Below, one piece after another: positions 6,707-15,422 of a stretch of 15,422 bases of DNA. Position 1 is the first letter of the stretch; every line of letters starts with the position of its first letter. Position numbers and translations under genes: made by a program. The DNA is from an uncultured Oscillospiraceae bacterium. Its GTDB lineage: Bacteria > Bacillota > Clostridia > Oscillospirales > Ruminococcaceae. The stretch covers positions 1-15,422 of the forward strand of contig CAKSHT010000042.1 of assembly GCA_934457235.1 (NCBI GenBank), in the 5' to 3' direction. A model generated the notes under the pieces. It was not told the origin of the DNA, searched no databases, and worked only from the letters and a program-made list of their open reading frames with translations.

Positions 6707-8482
6707 TTATTCTTCGCTGTTTACTATAGCTATTCCAAGTTCCTTGAGCTGCTCCTCGCTTACAGTAGAGGGAGCTTCGCTCATCAGCTCGCTTGCATTC
6801 TGTACCTTCGGGAATGCGGTAACGTCGCGCAGGCTGTCGCAGCCGCACATGAGCATTGCAAGTCTGTCAAGACCGATACCAGCGCCGCCGTGGGGAGGTG
6901 CACCGTACTTGTATGCGTCAACGAGGAATCCGAACTTCGCATTTATCTCCTCGTCGGTCATGCCGAGCATTTCAAACATGTGCTGCTGAAGCTCTGGGTC
7001 GGTAATTCTGATAGAACCGCTGGAAAGCTCGATTCCGTTGAGGACCAGGTCATAGCACTTAGCGCGTACCTTTGCCTTATCTGTGTCGAGGTAGGGAATG
7101 CACTCGTCGAGCGGCATTGTGAACGGGTGGTGCATAGCGAGCCACTCGCCGCTCTCATCGTCGTATTCGAAGAACGGGAACTCCACGATCCACAGGAAGT
7201 TCCAGCCATCGGGAATGATGTCGAGCTGCTTTGCGATCTTCAGACGGAGCGCGCCAAGAACCGGGAGTGTTACCTTGTCCTTATCAGCGACGATGAGGGC
7301 AACGTCGCCCTTTTCGCAGCCGAGAGCCTTGAGGATTGCTTCAAGTTCGCCCTCGCCCATGAACTTTGCGAAAGAGCAGTTAGGTGCGTCGTCTACCCAT
7401 CTCACATAAGCAAGACCCTTTGCGCCGATACCGCGTACGAATTCAGTCTGCTTGTCGATTTCCTTACGGGTGAGCTTTGCCGCCGCGCCCTTTGCAACGA
7501 TACCGCATACAGAGCCGCCGTTTGCGATGGCGTCCTTGAATACGGAGAATCCGCAGTCCTTTACGATATCGGAGATATCGGTGATCTCCATGCCGAAACG
7601 GGTGTCCGGTTTGTCGGAGCCGTAGCGGTTCATAGCTTCGTCGTAGGTCAGACGGGGCAGCGGTGTAGGGATATCAACGTTAAGAACGGTCTTGTAGAGG
7701 TGCTTTACAAAGCCCTCCAGGCATTCCAGAATATCGTCAACGTCAACGAAGGACATCTCAAGGTCGATCTGTGTGAATTCCGGCTGACGGTCTGCACGGA
7801 GATCCTCGTCACGGAAGCAGCGTGCAAGCTGGATGTATCGGTCCATACCTGCGATCATCAGCAGCTGCTTGTACATCTGCGGGGACTGGGGCAGGGCGTA
7901 GAACTTGCCGTTGTGTATTCTGGACGGAACGATGTAGTCGCGCGCACCCTCAGGTGTGGACTTTATCATCATCGGTGTCTCAATCTCGGTGAAGCCGTTT
8001 GCGTAGAAGTACTCACGGGCAGCCTTTGCGATCTCGTGGCGCATGATGAGGTTCTTCTGGAGCGGCTCACGGCGCAGGTCGAGGTAACGGTACTTCAGAC
8101 GAAGCTCTTCGTTGGTCTTGGTGTTGCTGACTATCTCAAAAGGAGGAGTCTGAGCCCTGGAGAGGATACGCAGCTCTGTTACCATTATTTCAACGCCGCC
8201 GGTCTTTATCTCGGTGTTTACGCTCTCTCGCGCACGTACTGTGCCCTTTGCCAGCAGAACGTACTCAGAGCGTACGCTCTCCGCTTTTTCGAAAACGCTC
8301 TTGTCGGTAGTTTCGTCGAAAACTAGCTGAACGATGCCGGACTTGTCCCTTAAATCTATGAAAATAAGGCTTCCCTTGTCACGAACTCTCTGTGTGAAGC
8401 CGCCTACGACTACCTCGCCCATCTCCAGGGTGACTTCGCCGCATAAGCATGTCCTTCTCAGACCCTGCATAGTGTCTGCCAT
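6707..8482 (-). CDS. aspS: Aspartyl-tRNA synthetase
   Basis: 591 residues, the normal length of the bacterial-type enzyme, which charges tRNA-Asp with aspartate using ATP in the cytoplasm. An N-terminal OB-fold anticodon-binding domain (about 1-110; GFTQRVRDKGSLIFIDLRD) is followed by the class II core. Motif 1 lies near 165-180 (ETPMMIKSTPEGARDY), then the QSPQMYKQLLM signature at 199-208, motif 2 FRDEDLRADRQPEFTQID at 223-240, and motif 3 GLDRLAML at 537-544. The bacterial GAD insertion domain lies between motifs 2 and 3. The start is the ATG at 8482: AAGGA lies 8 nt upstream, and a longer frame up to 8527 would extend upstream into the promoter region. The leader is only about 45 nt, too short for a T-box. 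It is first in an operon with the sigma-like and propeller genes. Confidence 0.98.
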   Translation of the reverse strand: MADTMQGLRRTCLCGEVTLEMGEVVVGGFTQRVRDKGSLIFIDLRDKSGIVQLVFDETTDKSVFEKAESVRSEYVLLAKGTVRARESVNTEIKTGGVEIMVTELRILSRAQTPPFEIVSNTKTNEELRLKYRYLDLRREPLQKNLIMRHEIAKAAREYFYANGFTEIETPMMIKSTPEGARDYIVPSRIHNGKFYALPQSPQMYKQLLMIAGMDRYIQLARCFRDEDLRADRQPEFTQIDLEMSFVDVDDILECLEGFVKHLYKTVLNVDIPTPLPRLTYDEAMNRYGSDKPDTRFGMEITDISDIVKDCGFSVFKDAIANGGSVCGIVAKGAAAKLTRKEIDKQTEFVRGIGAKGLAYVRWVDDAPNCSFAKFMGEGELEAILKALGCEKGDVALIVADKDKVTLPVLGALRLKIAKQLDIIPDGWNFLWIVEFPFFEYDDESGEWLAMHHPFTMPLDECIPYLDTDKAKVRAKCYDLVLNGIELSSGSIRITDPELQQHMFEMLGMTDEEINAKFGFLVDAYKYGAPPHGGAGIGLDRLAMLMCGCDSLRDVTAFPKVQNASELMSEAPSTVSEEQLKELGIAIVNSEE

Positions 8483-8535
8483 AAATTCAATCCTTCTTTC
8501 TTTTGTTGTGCCGGAAATTTTCCGCATTATTTTTT

Positions 8536-8564
8536 ATTATAGCATTATTTCCGCTATTTTTCAA
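8536..8564 (-). promoter_or_regulatory. Sigma-A type promoter of the aspS operon
   Basis: Minus strand TTGAAA (8559-8564) and TATAAT (8536-8541), with a 17-bp spacer, about 55 bp upstream of the aspS start. An odd palindrome, CGGAAA-T-TTTCCG (8512-8524), falls in the early transcribed leader; its role is unknown. Confidence 0.82.
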
Positions 8565-8603
8565 GGGGAAAACAATAATTTGTTGAAATTTCGGAAGAGG
8601 AAT

Positions 8604-9047
8604 TTACTTTAATTCCATAGGTGTGAACCTGAGACCGCTGACCACCTGTTCTATGTCCGTGTCCGTGAAGCCGAACCGGTGATACACCGGAACAGCATAG
8701 GGCGAGGAATTTACGGTCATTTTCCCAGAAGGACGATTCTCCATTACTGTCTGAAACAGCATTCTTCCGATACCCTGTCTGTGACGGCTTCCCTTTACGA
8801 AGAACAGGGCAATGTGCGTTCCCTCATTCCTTGTGGCAATCATTCCGACGAGTTCGTTTCCGGAAAACGTTCCAAAAACTCTGAGTCTGGAAACGTAATC
8901 ATCATCGTGTATTGAACGGTAGAATTCGTTTATGCCCTCGTCGGAGTATTCCGGAGCTTCAAACTGCATAAAGACTTCCCATGCCAGCTCCATAGCTATT
9001 CCGATCTCATGTTTGTCAAGCTCTCTGACAGTAATGCTTTGCTCCAT
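8604..9047 (-). CDS. GNAT family N-acetyltransferase
   Basis: 147 residues, a full GNAT domain. The acetyl-CoA loop is R-H-R-Q-G-I-G at residues 88-94, preceded by the strand IALFFVKGS. NSSPYAVPVYHRFGF near 113-127 is the expected C-terminal strand-helix with candidate catalytic tyrosines. The substrate is unknown. GGGGTGA lies 5 nt upstream of the ATG. The gene begins 15 bp after the stop of the YifB/ComM gene on the same strand, so it is probably the last gene of that operon. The 120 bp downstream hold the aspS promoter and no convincing terminator. Confidence 0.88.
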   Translation of the reverse strand: MEQSITVRELDKHEIGIAMELAWEVFMQFEAPEYSDEGINEFYRSIHDDDYVSRLRVFGTFSGNELVGMIATRNEGTHIALFFVKGSRHRQGIGRMLFQTVMENRPSGKMTVNSSPYAVPVYHRFGFTDTDIEQVVSGLRFTPMELK

Positions 9048-9062
9048 ATTGTCACCCCTGTG

Positions 9063-10589
9063 CTATCTGTTCCAGTACTTGCGGTCAAGGCTGCGGAAGC
9101 TTATCGCCTGCGCAATGTGCGGCTTCTGGATATCCTCGCTTCCCGCAAGGTCGGCGCAGGTGCGTGCTACCTTGAGTATCCTGTCGTATGCTCGTGCGGA
9201 AAGTCCGAGCTTATCGAAGGCGGCTTTCAGCATCGCTTCCGCGTCGGGAGTCAGCCGGCATACCTCGCCGATGATATCCGATGTGATACCGCTGTTGCTT
9301 TTTATCGGCGTTCCGGCGAAGCGCTTTTTCTGGATTTCAACAGCTTTCTGGACGCGCTCCGCGATGGCTGCGGAGCTTTCCTGCGGCTTGCGCTTGCTGA
9401 GGTCGTCGTATTCTACGGGTTTTACCTCGATCTGGATATCAATTCGGTCGAGAACGGGCTGCGATATTCTGTTGAGATAAGCAGTGACTTTCTGCGGGGT
9501 GCAGGTGCATTTCTTGACGGGGCTGCCGAAATTTCCGCAGGGGCAGGGGTTCATCGCAGCCACCAGCATTACATCGCATGGATAGCTGACGGAGCCGCTC
9601 GCTCTGGAGATCACGATGTCTCCGTTTTCCAGCGGCTGTCGGAGCGCTTCAAGTACGCGGCGGTCAAATTCCGGAAGCTCGTCTAGGAACAACACTCCGT
9701 TGTGCGCCAGACTTATTTCTCCGGGACGCGGAATGCTTCCTCCTCCGACAAGTCCGACAGCGGAAGCCGTGTGGCTCACCGCCCGGAACGGACGCTCGGT
9801 GATGAGCGGCTCTGCGGGGTTTATTTCCCCGGCGACTGAGTAAATCTGCGTGGTTTCGATGCTCTCGGCGAATGTTATCTCCGGCATTATCGACGGAATG
9901 CGCTTGGCCAGCATGGATTTTCCGGAGCCTGGAGGCCCTAGCATGAGCAGATTATGGCTTCCGGCTGCCGCGACTTCTATCGCGGACTTCGCCTGAGCCT
10001 GTCCCATTACGTCTGCGAAATCAGCGATGTGCTGCATTTCTCGGCGGCGAGGTATGTATTTTTCCTCCGGAGTAAGTCCGGTTCCGTGCTTCAGAAACTC
10101 GATTATCTGCGTTACGTGCTCTACTCCGTATACAGTTATTCCGTCAGCGACGCTGGCTTCCTTGGCGTTGGATTTCGGCAGGAATACGCGCTTTATCCCA
10201 TTCTGCGCTGCGGTCAGCACCATTGAAAGCGCACCGTTCACGGGGGCTAACTCGCCGTTTAATGACAGCTCACCGATGAACGCGCTGTCTGAAAGGTCGC
10301 CGGAAATTATACCGCCGAGCTTCATCAGCGCTGTGATTATCGGCAGGTCGAACATCGAGCCTATCTTGCGTACGCTTGCAGGCGCAAGATTTACTGTCAC
10401 ACGCCCGTTGAGCAGTTTAAGCTCAAGCTGACCCAGGACCGCGCGTATACGCGCCTTGCTTTCCTGCACCGCGATATCCGGCATGCCGACAATGTCGAAC
10501 GTAGGCTGTCCTGGTGAAATACTCGCCTGGACAGTCACCATAAATGCATTTAATCCGAAAAGTCCCGTGCTGTTTATCTGACTGAACAT
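9063..10589 (-). CDS. comM: YifB/ComM-family AAA+ ATPase (Mg-chelatase-like)
   Basis: 508 residues, the usual full length. The N-terminal ~190 residues form the ChlI-type Lon-protease-like fold of the family (GLNAFMVTVQ, FDIVGMPDIAVQESKARIRA). The AAA+ Mg-chelatase domain has Walker A GPPGSGKS at 218-225, Walker B FLDE at 301-304, and a Cys set C349, C351, C361, C363 (NPCPCG...CTC). The C-terminal helical domain ends in the typical AYDRILKVARTCADLAG block. ComM homologues act as hexameric helicases that promote branch migration during natural transformation; in Clostridia the role is less clear. The start is supported by AAGGAG, 6 nt upstream, which overlaps the end of the preceding gene (3-bp gap). 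Neither dprA nor topA, frequent yifB neighbours in other bacteria, is present. Confidence 0.95.
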   Translation of the reverse strand: MFSQINSTGLFGLNAFMVTVQASISPGQPTFDIVGMPDIAVQESKARIRAVLGQLELKLLNGRVTVNLAPASVRKIGSMFDLPIITALMKLGGIISGDLSDSAFIGELSLNGELAPVNGALSMVLTAAQNGIKRVFLPKSNAKEASVADGITVYGVEHVTQIIEFLKHGTGLTPEEKYIPRRREMQHIADFADVMGQAQAKSAIEVAAAGSHNLLMLGPPGSGKSMLAKRIPSIMPEITFAESIETTQIYSVAGEINPAEPLITERPFRAVSHTASAVGLVGGGSIPRPGEISLAHNGVLFLDELPEFDRRVLEALRQPLENGDIVISRASGSVSYPCDVMLVAAMNPCPCGNFGSPVKKCTCTPQKVTAYLNRISQPVLDRIDIQIEVKPVEYDDLSKRKPQESSAAIAERVQKAVEIQKKRFAGTPIKSNSGITSDIIGEVCRLTPDAEAMLKAAFDKLGLSARAYDRILKVARTCADLAGSEDIQKPHIAQAISFRSLDRKYWNR

Positions 10590-10592
10590 GAA

Positions 10593-11093
10593 TTACTCCT
10601 TATCCAGAATAAGCTCAAAGTTGTCGATATCCTGGTATTTTCCGTGCTTGAAGCCCACCTGATGCAGCGTCCCGCAGGGCGTGAAGCCGAATTTCGCGTG
10701 GAGCCGCTCACTGGCGTCGTTCCCGGCGGTTATGACTGAGACAACGCTGTGCAGAGTGTCAGAGCTGTGCGCGATTTTCAGAACTTCGTCTATCAGCGCG
10801 GAAGCCACTCCCTGCCTGCGGAATTCATGACCGACGTATACCGAAAGCTCCGCAGTGGACTTGTACGCTTCCTTGCTGCGGTATTCCGACAGGGACGCGT
10901 ATCCTGCAGGTACGTCGTTTATCTCCGCAGTCAGAATAAAATTATCTGATGTCTGGTGTTCGCTGAACCATTCTTCCCATTCCGGGAGCGTGCGCGGGTT
11001 GAGGTCGAGGGTCGCAACTCCGTGCACTACCTCGTAGTTATATATTTCCAACAGTGCCGGAACATCTTCCTTTTTCGCAGGTCTAATCGTCAT
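10593..11093 (-). CDS. GNAT N-acetyltransferase, Pat/MnaT-like (phosphinothricin acetyltransferase family)
   Basis: 166 residues from the chosen start. The N-terminus MTIRPAKKEDVPALLEIYNY is typical of this subfamily. The acetyl-CoA loop R-R-Q-G-V-A is at residues 92-97 after AELSVYVGHEF. The C-terminal HAKFGF (132-137) and LHQVGFKHGKYQDI (143-154) match the subfamily GFK-x-G-x-x-x-D pattern. Relatives acetylate phosphinothricin, methionine sulphone/sulphoximine or other amino acid analogues; the native substrate here is unknown. The ATG at 11093 is preferred: AAGGAAG lies 7 nt upstream, while an earlier start at 11135 would overlap the promoter -10 box. It is the first gene of an operon with the YifB/ComM ATPase and another GNAT. 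Confidence 0.88.
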   Translation of the reverse strand: MTIRPAKKEDVPALLEIYNYEVVHGVATLDLNPRTLPEWEEWFSEHQTSDNFILTAEINDVPAGYASLSEYRSKEAYKSTAELSVYVGHEFRRQGVASALIDEVLKIAHSSDTLHSVVSVITAGNDASERLHAKFGFTPCGTLHQVGFKHGKYQDIDNFELILDKE

Positions 11094-11126
11094 ATTGATG
11101 CTTCCTTTCAATATCTGCTGAATACT

Positions 11127-11155
11127 ATTGTACATAACCAGCCGTGTTTTGTCAA
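11127..11155 (-). promoter_or_regulatory. Sigma-A type promoter of the GNAT-comM-GNAT operon
   Basis: Minus strand TTGACA (11150-11155) and TACAAT (11127-11132), with a 17-bp spacer, about 35 bp upstream of the start at 11093. It is divergent from the plus-strand promoter at 11231-11259. Confidence 0.82.
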
Positions 11156-11230
11156 TACCTGTCGCAGAGTGGCAGATCGATTTTTTCAGACAACCGTCAC
11201 AAAAAGACAGGTTAAATGTTACAATTCCGC

Positions 11231-11259
11231 TTGCAAATTTTATATATTTGTGCTATAAT
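11231..11259 (+). promoter_or_regulatory. Sigma-A type promoter of the dehydratase activase gene
   Basis: TTGCAA (11231-11236) and TATAAT (11254-11259) with a 17-bp spacer in AT-rich DNA, about 50 bp upstream of the TTG start. The 75 bp between this and the divergent minus-strand promoter hold only a weak 7-bp inverted repeat. Confidence 0.75.
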
Positions 11260-11311
11260 TATAATATGTGTTTTAAAGCAGTCAGCTTTTTTCAGGAAAG
11301 GATTTGATCAT

Positions 11312-14300
11312 TTGAAGCGTGTAGGACTTGATATAGGTTCAACGACCGTAAAGGCAGCGGTGCTCGGAGAGAACAACGAACTTCTGTACAGTCAGTACAG
11401 ACGGCATTTTTCTGATATCCGCAAGACCGTGTATGATATTATTGAAGAAGTCGGAGAGAATTTTAAGGGAGAGCGTGTACTTATCGCTGTTACTGGCTCC
11501 GGAGGAATTTCCGTGTCCAAGTGGCTTGGCATTCCGTTTGTGCAGGAGGTCGCTGCGGGTACAAACGCAATAAAGCAGCTCATTCCGCAGACTGACGTTG
11601 CGATAGAGCTTGGCGGCGAGGACGCGAAGATCACATACCTCACCGGCGGACTTGAGCAGCGTATGAACGGTACATGCGCCGGCGGTACGGGCGCGTTCAT
11701 CGACCAGATGGCGGCGCTGCTGAACACCGACATCGGCGGACTCAACGAGCTTGCCAAGGAGCACACTACAGTATACCCGATAGCCTCCCGCTGCGGCGTT
11801 TTCGCGAAGAGCGATATACAGCCGCTGCTCAACGACGGTGCAAAGCGATCCGACGTAGCGGCTTCCGTGTTCCAGTCGGTAGTCAACCAGACAATCAGCG
11901 GTCTTGCCTGCGGAAAGCCCATCCGCGGTAATGTTGCGTTCCTGGGCGGACCTCTGCACTACCTGTCGGAACTCCGCGCACGTTTCATCGAAACTCTGAA
12001 CCTCAAGGACGAGCAGATTATATTCCCGGAGAACGCGAACCTGTTTGTAGCAATGGGCTGCGCATTCTCCGACGAAACCGCAGAAGCTGACCTCGACGCG
12101 CTTGTGAAGAAAGCAGGCAGCCTGGAAACCGCGCAAATGCGCGAGGTAGAGCGCCTTGCTCCGCTGTTCAAGGACGAGCAGGAACTTAAGAAATTTCGTG
12201 AGCGCCACGCAAAGGCAGTCATTCCGGTAGCGGACATCAAGAAGCACAAGGGCGCATGTTACCTGGGCGTAGACGCAGGTTCTACAACGACTAAGGCGGT
12301 CCTGCTGAACAAGGACGCTGAGATAATCTATTCGCACTACAGCGGTAACGGCGGCGACCCGCTGAAATCCGTTATCGGCATTCTGAAAGAGATTTACGCG
12401 CAGCTCCCCGAAGGCGCTTACATAGCAAAAGCGTGCGCTACCGGTTACGGTGAGCACCTCATCAAAGCGGCTCTTGGCGCTGATTACGGCGAGATTGAAA
12501 CGATGGCGCACTACAAGGCGGCTGATCGCATACTCCCCGGCGCTGAGTTCATTCTGGATATCGGCGGTCAGGACATGAAGTGCATGCGCGTCAAGAACGG
12601 CGAGATTGAGAGCATTCTGCTGAACGAAGCATGTTCCAGCGGCTGTGGCTCGTTCATCGAGAACTTCGCGAACGCGCTCGGCATGTCATCCGCTGACTTT
12701 GCGACACTGGGACTTACCGCAGAGCACCCCGTTGACCTTGGCTCCCGCTGCACGGTGTTCATGAATTCCCGTGTAAAGCAGGCACAGAAAGAGGGCGCGA
12801 CCGTTGCGGATATCTCCGCGGGTCTGTCCTATTCCGTCGTAAAGAACGCGCTGTTCAAGGTAATCAAGCTTCGCGATACTTCCACCATGGGAGATAAGAT
12901 AATCGTACAGGGCGGTACGTTCATGAATAACTCCGTTCTGCGTGCATTCGAGCTTATATGCGGCAGGGACGTTGTACGCCCTGACAAGGCAGGACTTATG
13001 GGCGCTTACGGAAGCGCACTCATTTCCATCGAGCGCGACGACGGCAATGGAAGCACGATCGCTACCCTGGACAAGCTGGAGAGCTTCACGGTCGAAAAGA
13101 CAACCGCACGCTGCGGCCGCTGCTCCAATAACTGTCTGCTGACAATCACGAAATTCCCGGACGGAAAGCGCTATATAAGCAACAACCGCTGCGAGCGCGG
13201 CGCCGGCAACGTCACCACCAAGGAGAAGCTGCCGAATCTGTTCGACTATAAATATCACCTGCTGTTCGACCGCGAATGTCTGCCGGAGAGTACCGCAAAG
13301 CGTGGTGTTGTCGGACTTCCGCGAGTTCTCGGCATGTATGAGAATTACCCGTTCTGGCACAAGCTGTTCACCGAGCTTGGTTTCTCCGTGAAGCTGTCGC
13401 CGAAATCCAGTCGCGAGATCTACGACAAAGGAATTGAAACCATGCCTTCCGAGTCCGTATGCTATCCGGCTAAACTGGCGCACGGTCATATCCAGGCGCT
13501 TATAGACGAGGGTGTGAAGTTCATTTTCTATCCCTCCATGCCGTATGAAATGAGCGAGAACAACGGCGCGGATAACCACTACAACTGCCCGGTTGTTGCT
13601 ACATATTCTGAGGTAATCAAGAATTCCGTGCCTGAGCTTCGCAAGGACGTAAAGTTCATGAATCCGTTCCTCCCGATATTCCACAAGAAGCGTATGGGAG
13701 AGCGCCTTTACGAGGAGTTCGCCAAGGAATTCCCGGATGGCGGATTTACAAAGGAAGAGATAGTTTCCGCACTTGAAAAGGCATACGCCGAGGACGAAGC
13801 ATTCAAGTCTGAGATGCACCGCAAGGGCGAGGAAACTCTGAAATTCCTGGAGGACAACGGAAAGAACGGCATCGTGCTGGCAGGCAGACCCTACCACATT
13901 GACCCTGAGATAAACCACGGACTTCCAGAGATGATAGCGGGCTATGGATACGCAGTACTCACCGAGGACAGCGTTGCCCATATGGAGCAGGTAGTCCGTC
14001 CGATAAGAATCGTTGACCAGTGGACATACCATTCAAGACTGTACGCGGCGGCGCATGTAGTCGGAAAGCACGACTGCCTGGAGCTTGTTCAGCTGAACAG
14101 CTTCGGCTGCGGTCTTGACGCGATAACTACCGATCAGGTACAGGAGATACTCCGCAGCTTCGGCAAGCTTTACACCTGCCTCAAGATAGACGAGGTAAAC
14201 AATCTCGGAGCCGCAAGAATCCGTCTGCGTTCGCTGATATCCGTTGTCGAGGAGCGCAAGCGCCATCACTACAAGCCCGTGATGGGGCATCTGGGTTACG

Positions 14301-15422
14301 TACGCCAGCCGGAATTCACCGAGGAAATGCGCAAGAAGCACACTATCCTCTGCCCGCAGATGGCGCCTATCCATTTTGACCTTCTGGAAGCCGCGTTCGG
14401 ACATTCCGGATACAACGTCGTTATCCTGAACGACTGCTCAAAGGCTGTAGTTGACGAGGGTCTGAAATACGTAAATAACGACGCGTGCTACCCGTCAATA
14501 CTTATCGTCGGACAGCTTATCCACGCGCTCAACAGCGGCAAGTACGATCTCAAGAACACCTCGGTCATGATAACCCAGACCGGCGGCGCGTGCCGTGCGA
14601 CAAACTACGTTGGTATGCTCAAAAAGGCGCTCAAGGATTCCGGACACGCAGATATCCCGCTTATCTCGCTGAACGTTGTCGGCCTTGAGAAGCAGAGCGG
14701 CTTCAAGCTTACAATGCCGCTGGCTATCCGCGCATTCATGGCGATAATCTATGGGGACGTGCTGTCACGCTGCCTGTATAGGGTGCGTCCTTACGAGGCC
14801 ACAAAGGGAAGCGCGGACGCGCTTTACCAGAAGTGGCGCCTGTTCCTGCGCGAGGATATGAAGCATCTGTCCCTGCCGAACTTCAACAAGAATGTCCGCA
14901 ACATCGTAAAGGATTTCTCGGAGTTCCCTGTGCGCGATATAAAGAAGCCCCGCGTCGGACTTGTCGGCGAGATACTTGTCAAGTTCCACCCGGTTGCCAA
15001 TAACAATATCATCGGGCTTCTTGAAAACGAGGGCTGCGAGGTCGTTGTACCCGATCTGATGGGATTCTTCTACTACATCTGCTCCCACGGAAAGACCAAG
15101 CGCGAGCTTCTGTACACAACACGTACAAAGGCGTTCGCTGAGAATGCCGCAGTAAAGGCGTTCCGTTTCATGGAGGGAAGTTACCGCAAGGCGGTAAAGG
15201 GCACCAAGTTCGGCTGCCCCGGCGACATCTATGAAATGCGCGAGTCCGTGCGCTCAATAGTATCTCCTGGCAACATCGCCGGCGAGGGCTGGTTCCTTTC
15301 CGCAGAAATGCTGGAACTCATCGGCGAGGGCGTTCCGAATATCGTCTGCATGCAGCCGTTCGCCTGCCTGCCTAACCACGTTACCGGCAAGGGCGTTATC
15401 GGTGAAATACGCAGACAGCACC
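11312..15422 (+). CDS. Giant acyl-CoA dehydratase activase-type fusion protein (C-terminus cut by window edge)
   Basis: 1370 codons are open to the right edge; relatives run to about 1400 residues, so it is nearly complete. Two tandem BadF/BadG/BcrA/BcrD-type ATPase domains begin at GLDIGSTT (5-12) and GVDAGSTT (319-326). Each has further nucleotide-site glycines (LGGEDAK near 100, FLGGPL near 210; DIGGQDMK near 416, VQGGTF near 532). Each has a cysteine pair, C122/C161 and C441/C480, both spaced by 39 as in HgdC. A C-x2-C-x3-C...C cluster follows (601, 604, 608, 627). The remainder resembles DUF2229 and HgdB-like parts (COG3580/COG3581), including [11 protein letters not shown] and EGWFLSAEM. 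Known HgdC uses ATP to send electrons to 2-hydroxyacyl-CoA dehydratases; the substrate of these fusions is not established. The start is TTG, with AAAGGA (11297-11302) 9 nt upstream. It is transcribed divergently from its neighbour. Confidence 0.92.
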   Translation, partial: MKRVGLDIGSTTVKAAVLGENNELLYSQYRRHFSDIRKTVYDIIEEVGENFKGERVLIAVTGSGGISVSKWLGIPFVQEVAAGTNAIKQLIPQTDVAIELGGEDAKITYLTGGLEQRMNGTCAGGTGAFIDQMAALLNTDIGGLNELAKEHTTVYPIASRCGVFAKSDIQPLLNDGAKRSDVAASVFQSVVNQTISGLACGKPIRGNVAFLGGPLHYLSELRARFIETLNLKDEQIIFPENANLFVAMGCAFSDETAEADLDALVKKAGSLETAQMREVERLAPLFKDEQELKKFRERHAKAVIPVADIKKHKGACYLGVDAGSTTTKAVLLNKDAEIIYSHYSGNGGDPLKSVIGILKEIYAQLPEGAYIAKACATGYGEHLIKAALGADYGEIETMAHYKAADRILPGAEFILDIGGQDMKCMRVKNGEIESILLNEACSSGCGSFIENFANALGMSSADFATLGLTAEHPVDLGSRCTVFMNSRVKQAQKEGATVADISAGLSYSVVKNALFKVIKLRDTSTMGDKIIVQGGTFMNNSVLRAFELICGRDVVRPDKAGLMGAYGSALISIERDDGNGSTIATLDKLESFTVEKTTARCGRCSNNCLLTITKFPDGKRYISNNRCERGAGNVTTKEKLPNLFDYKYHLLFDRECLPESTAKRGVVGLPRVLGMYENYPFWHKLFTELGFSVKLSPKSSREIYDKGIETMPSESVCYPAKLAHGHIQALIDEGVKFIFYPSMPYEMSENNGADNHYNCPVVATYSEVIKNSVPELRKDVKFMNPFLPIFHKKRMGERLYEEFAKEFPDGGFTKEEIVSALEKAYAEDEAFKSEMHRKGEETLKFLEDNGKNGIVLAGRPYHIDPEINHGLPEMIAGYGYAVLTEDSVAHMEQVVRPIRIVDQWTYHSRLYAAAHVVGKHDCLELVQLNSFGCGLDAITTDQVQEILRSFGKLYTCLKIDEVNNLGAARIRLRSLISVVEERKRHHYKPVMGHLGYVRQPEFTEEMRKKHTILCPQMAPIHFDLLEAAFGHSGYNVVILNDCSKAVVDEGLKYVNNDACYPSILIVGQLIHALNSGKYDLKNTSVMITQTGGACRATNYVGMLKKALKDSGHADIPLISLNVVGLEKQSGFKLTMPLAIRAFMAIIYGDVLSRCLYRVRPYEATKGSADALYQKWRLFLREDMKHLSLPNFNKNVRNIVKDFSEFPVRDIKKPRVGLVGEILVKFHPVANNNIIGLLENEGCEVVVPDLMGFFYYICSHGKTKRELLYTTRTKAFAENAAVKAFRFMEGSYRKAVKGTKFGCPGDIYEMRESVRSIVSPGNIAGEGWFLSAEMLELIGEGVPNIVCMQPFACLPNHVTGKGVIGEIRRQH

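Noticed and set aside
6674..8326. A 550-codon open frame on the plus strand opposite aspS
   Set aside because: It is antisense to a certain aspS gene, has no recognisable domain, and its composition is what codon bias on the other strand produces.
8512..8524. Palindrome CGGAAA-T-TTTCCG in the aspS leader as an operator
   Set aside because: Short and AT-containing; nothing links it to a regulator. It is noted only in the promoter entry.
8483..8541. Possible T-box riboswitch in the aspS leader
   Set aside because: The leader between the promoter and start is only about 45 nt, too short for specifier and antiterminator structures, and no T-box core sequence is seen.
8559..8588. Nested AT-rich inverted repeats after the GNAT gene at 8604, considered as a terminator
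   Set aside because: The stem AACAA/TTGTT is weak, the following minus-strand bases are TTCCCC rather than a T run, and the site overlaps the aspS -35 box.
11157..11212. Inverted repeat ACCTGTC / GACAGGT between the two divergent promoters
   Set aside because: Arms are only 7 bp and 42 bp apart; this is easily expected by chance in a region of this size, and there is no T tract for a terminator.
12686..14032. A 448-codon open frame on the minus strand, with a similar 390-codon one at 11339-12511
   Set aside because: Both lie opposite the activase fusion gene, whose motifs fix the real frame. No ribosome site or domain supports them.

Overview
This window looks like chromosomal DNA from a Gram-positive Clostridia bacterium, most likely a Ruminococcus or near relative. 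The support is indirect: roughly balanced base composition, strong AGGAGG-type ribosome sites, TTG starts with good ribosome sites, a CotH-family lipoprotein, and a giant fused acyl-CoA dehydratase activase of the kind common in anaerobic Firmicutes. Nothing here looks like a phage, an insertion sequence or a CRISPR array, and I see no tRNA or rRNA.

Layout. Positions 1-11093 are all on the minus strand, in four transcription units; one gene then runs on the plus strand to the right edge. (a) 1-2316: a TetR regulator leads a compact operon of a GNAT acetyltransferase, a P-loop protein of unknown function and a second GNAT (cut by the left edge). Its promoter carries a perfect palindrome that fills the -35/-10 spacer, so self-repression is likely. 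(b) 2325-3860: a single cotH-like lipoprotein gene with its own promoter and terminator. (c) 3935-8564: aspS (aspartyl-tRNA synthetase), then a divergent ECF-type sigma factor, then a single-pass membrane protein with an unusual cytoplasmic part and an extracytoplasmic beta-propeller. One promoter and one terminator bracket the set. (d) 8604-11155: a Pat/MnaT-like GNAT, a YifB/ComM-type AAA+ ATPase and another GNAT, tightly packed behind one promoter. (e) 11231-15422: a divergent promoter drives an acyl-CoA dehydratase activase-type fusion protein of more than 1370 residues, cut by the right edge.

How the genes may work together. In unit (c), the sigma factor and membrane propeller have the order and topology of a sigma/anti-sigma signalling pair, though no classical anti-sigma domain is visible. 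The membrane protein carries two copies of a 24-residue motif in its cytoplasmic linker, part of which (F-x-E-Y-A-G) also occurs in the sigma factor. In unit (a), a small-molecule-responsive repressor controls two acetyltransferases and a kinase-like protein, suggesting an inducible modification or detoxification function. In unit (e), two tandem activase domains each keep a cysteine pair spaced as in HgdC, so one chain may hold the iron-sulphur cluster that normally bridges a homodimer.

Five of the promoters called here have consensus-like -35 and -10 boxes with exactly 17-bp spacers, consistent with housekeeping sigma-A control. Several starts were moved downstream of the longest reading frame because the ribosome site decides them.
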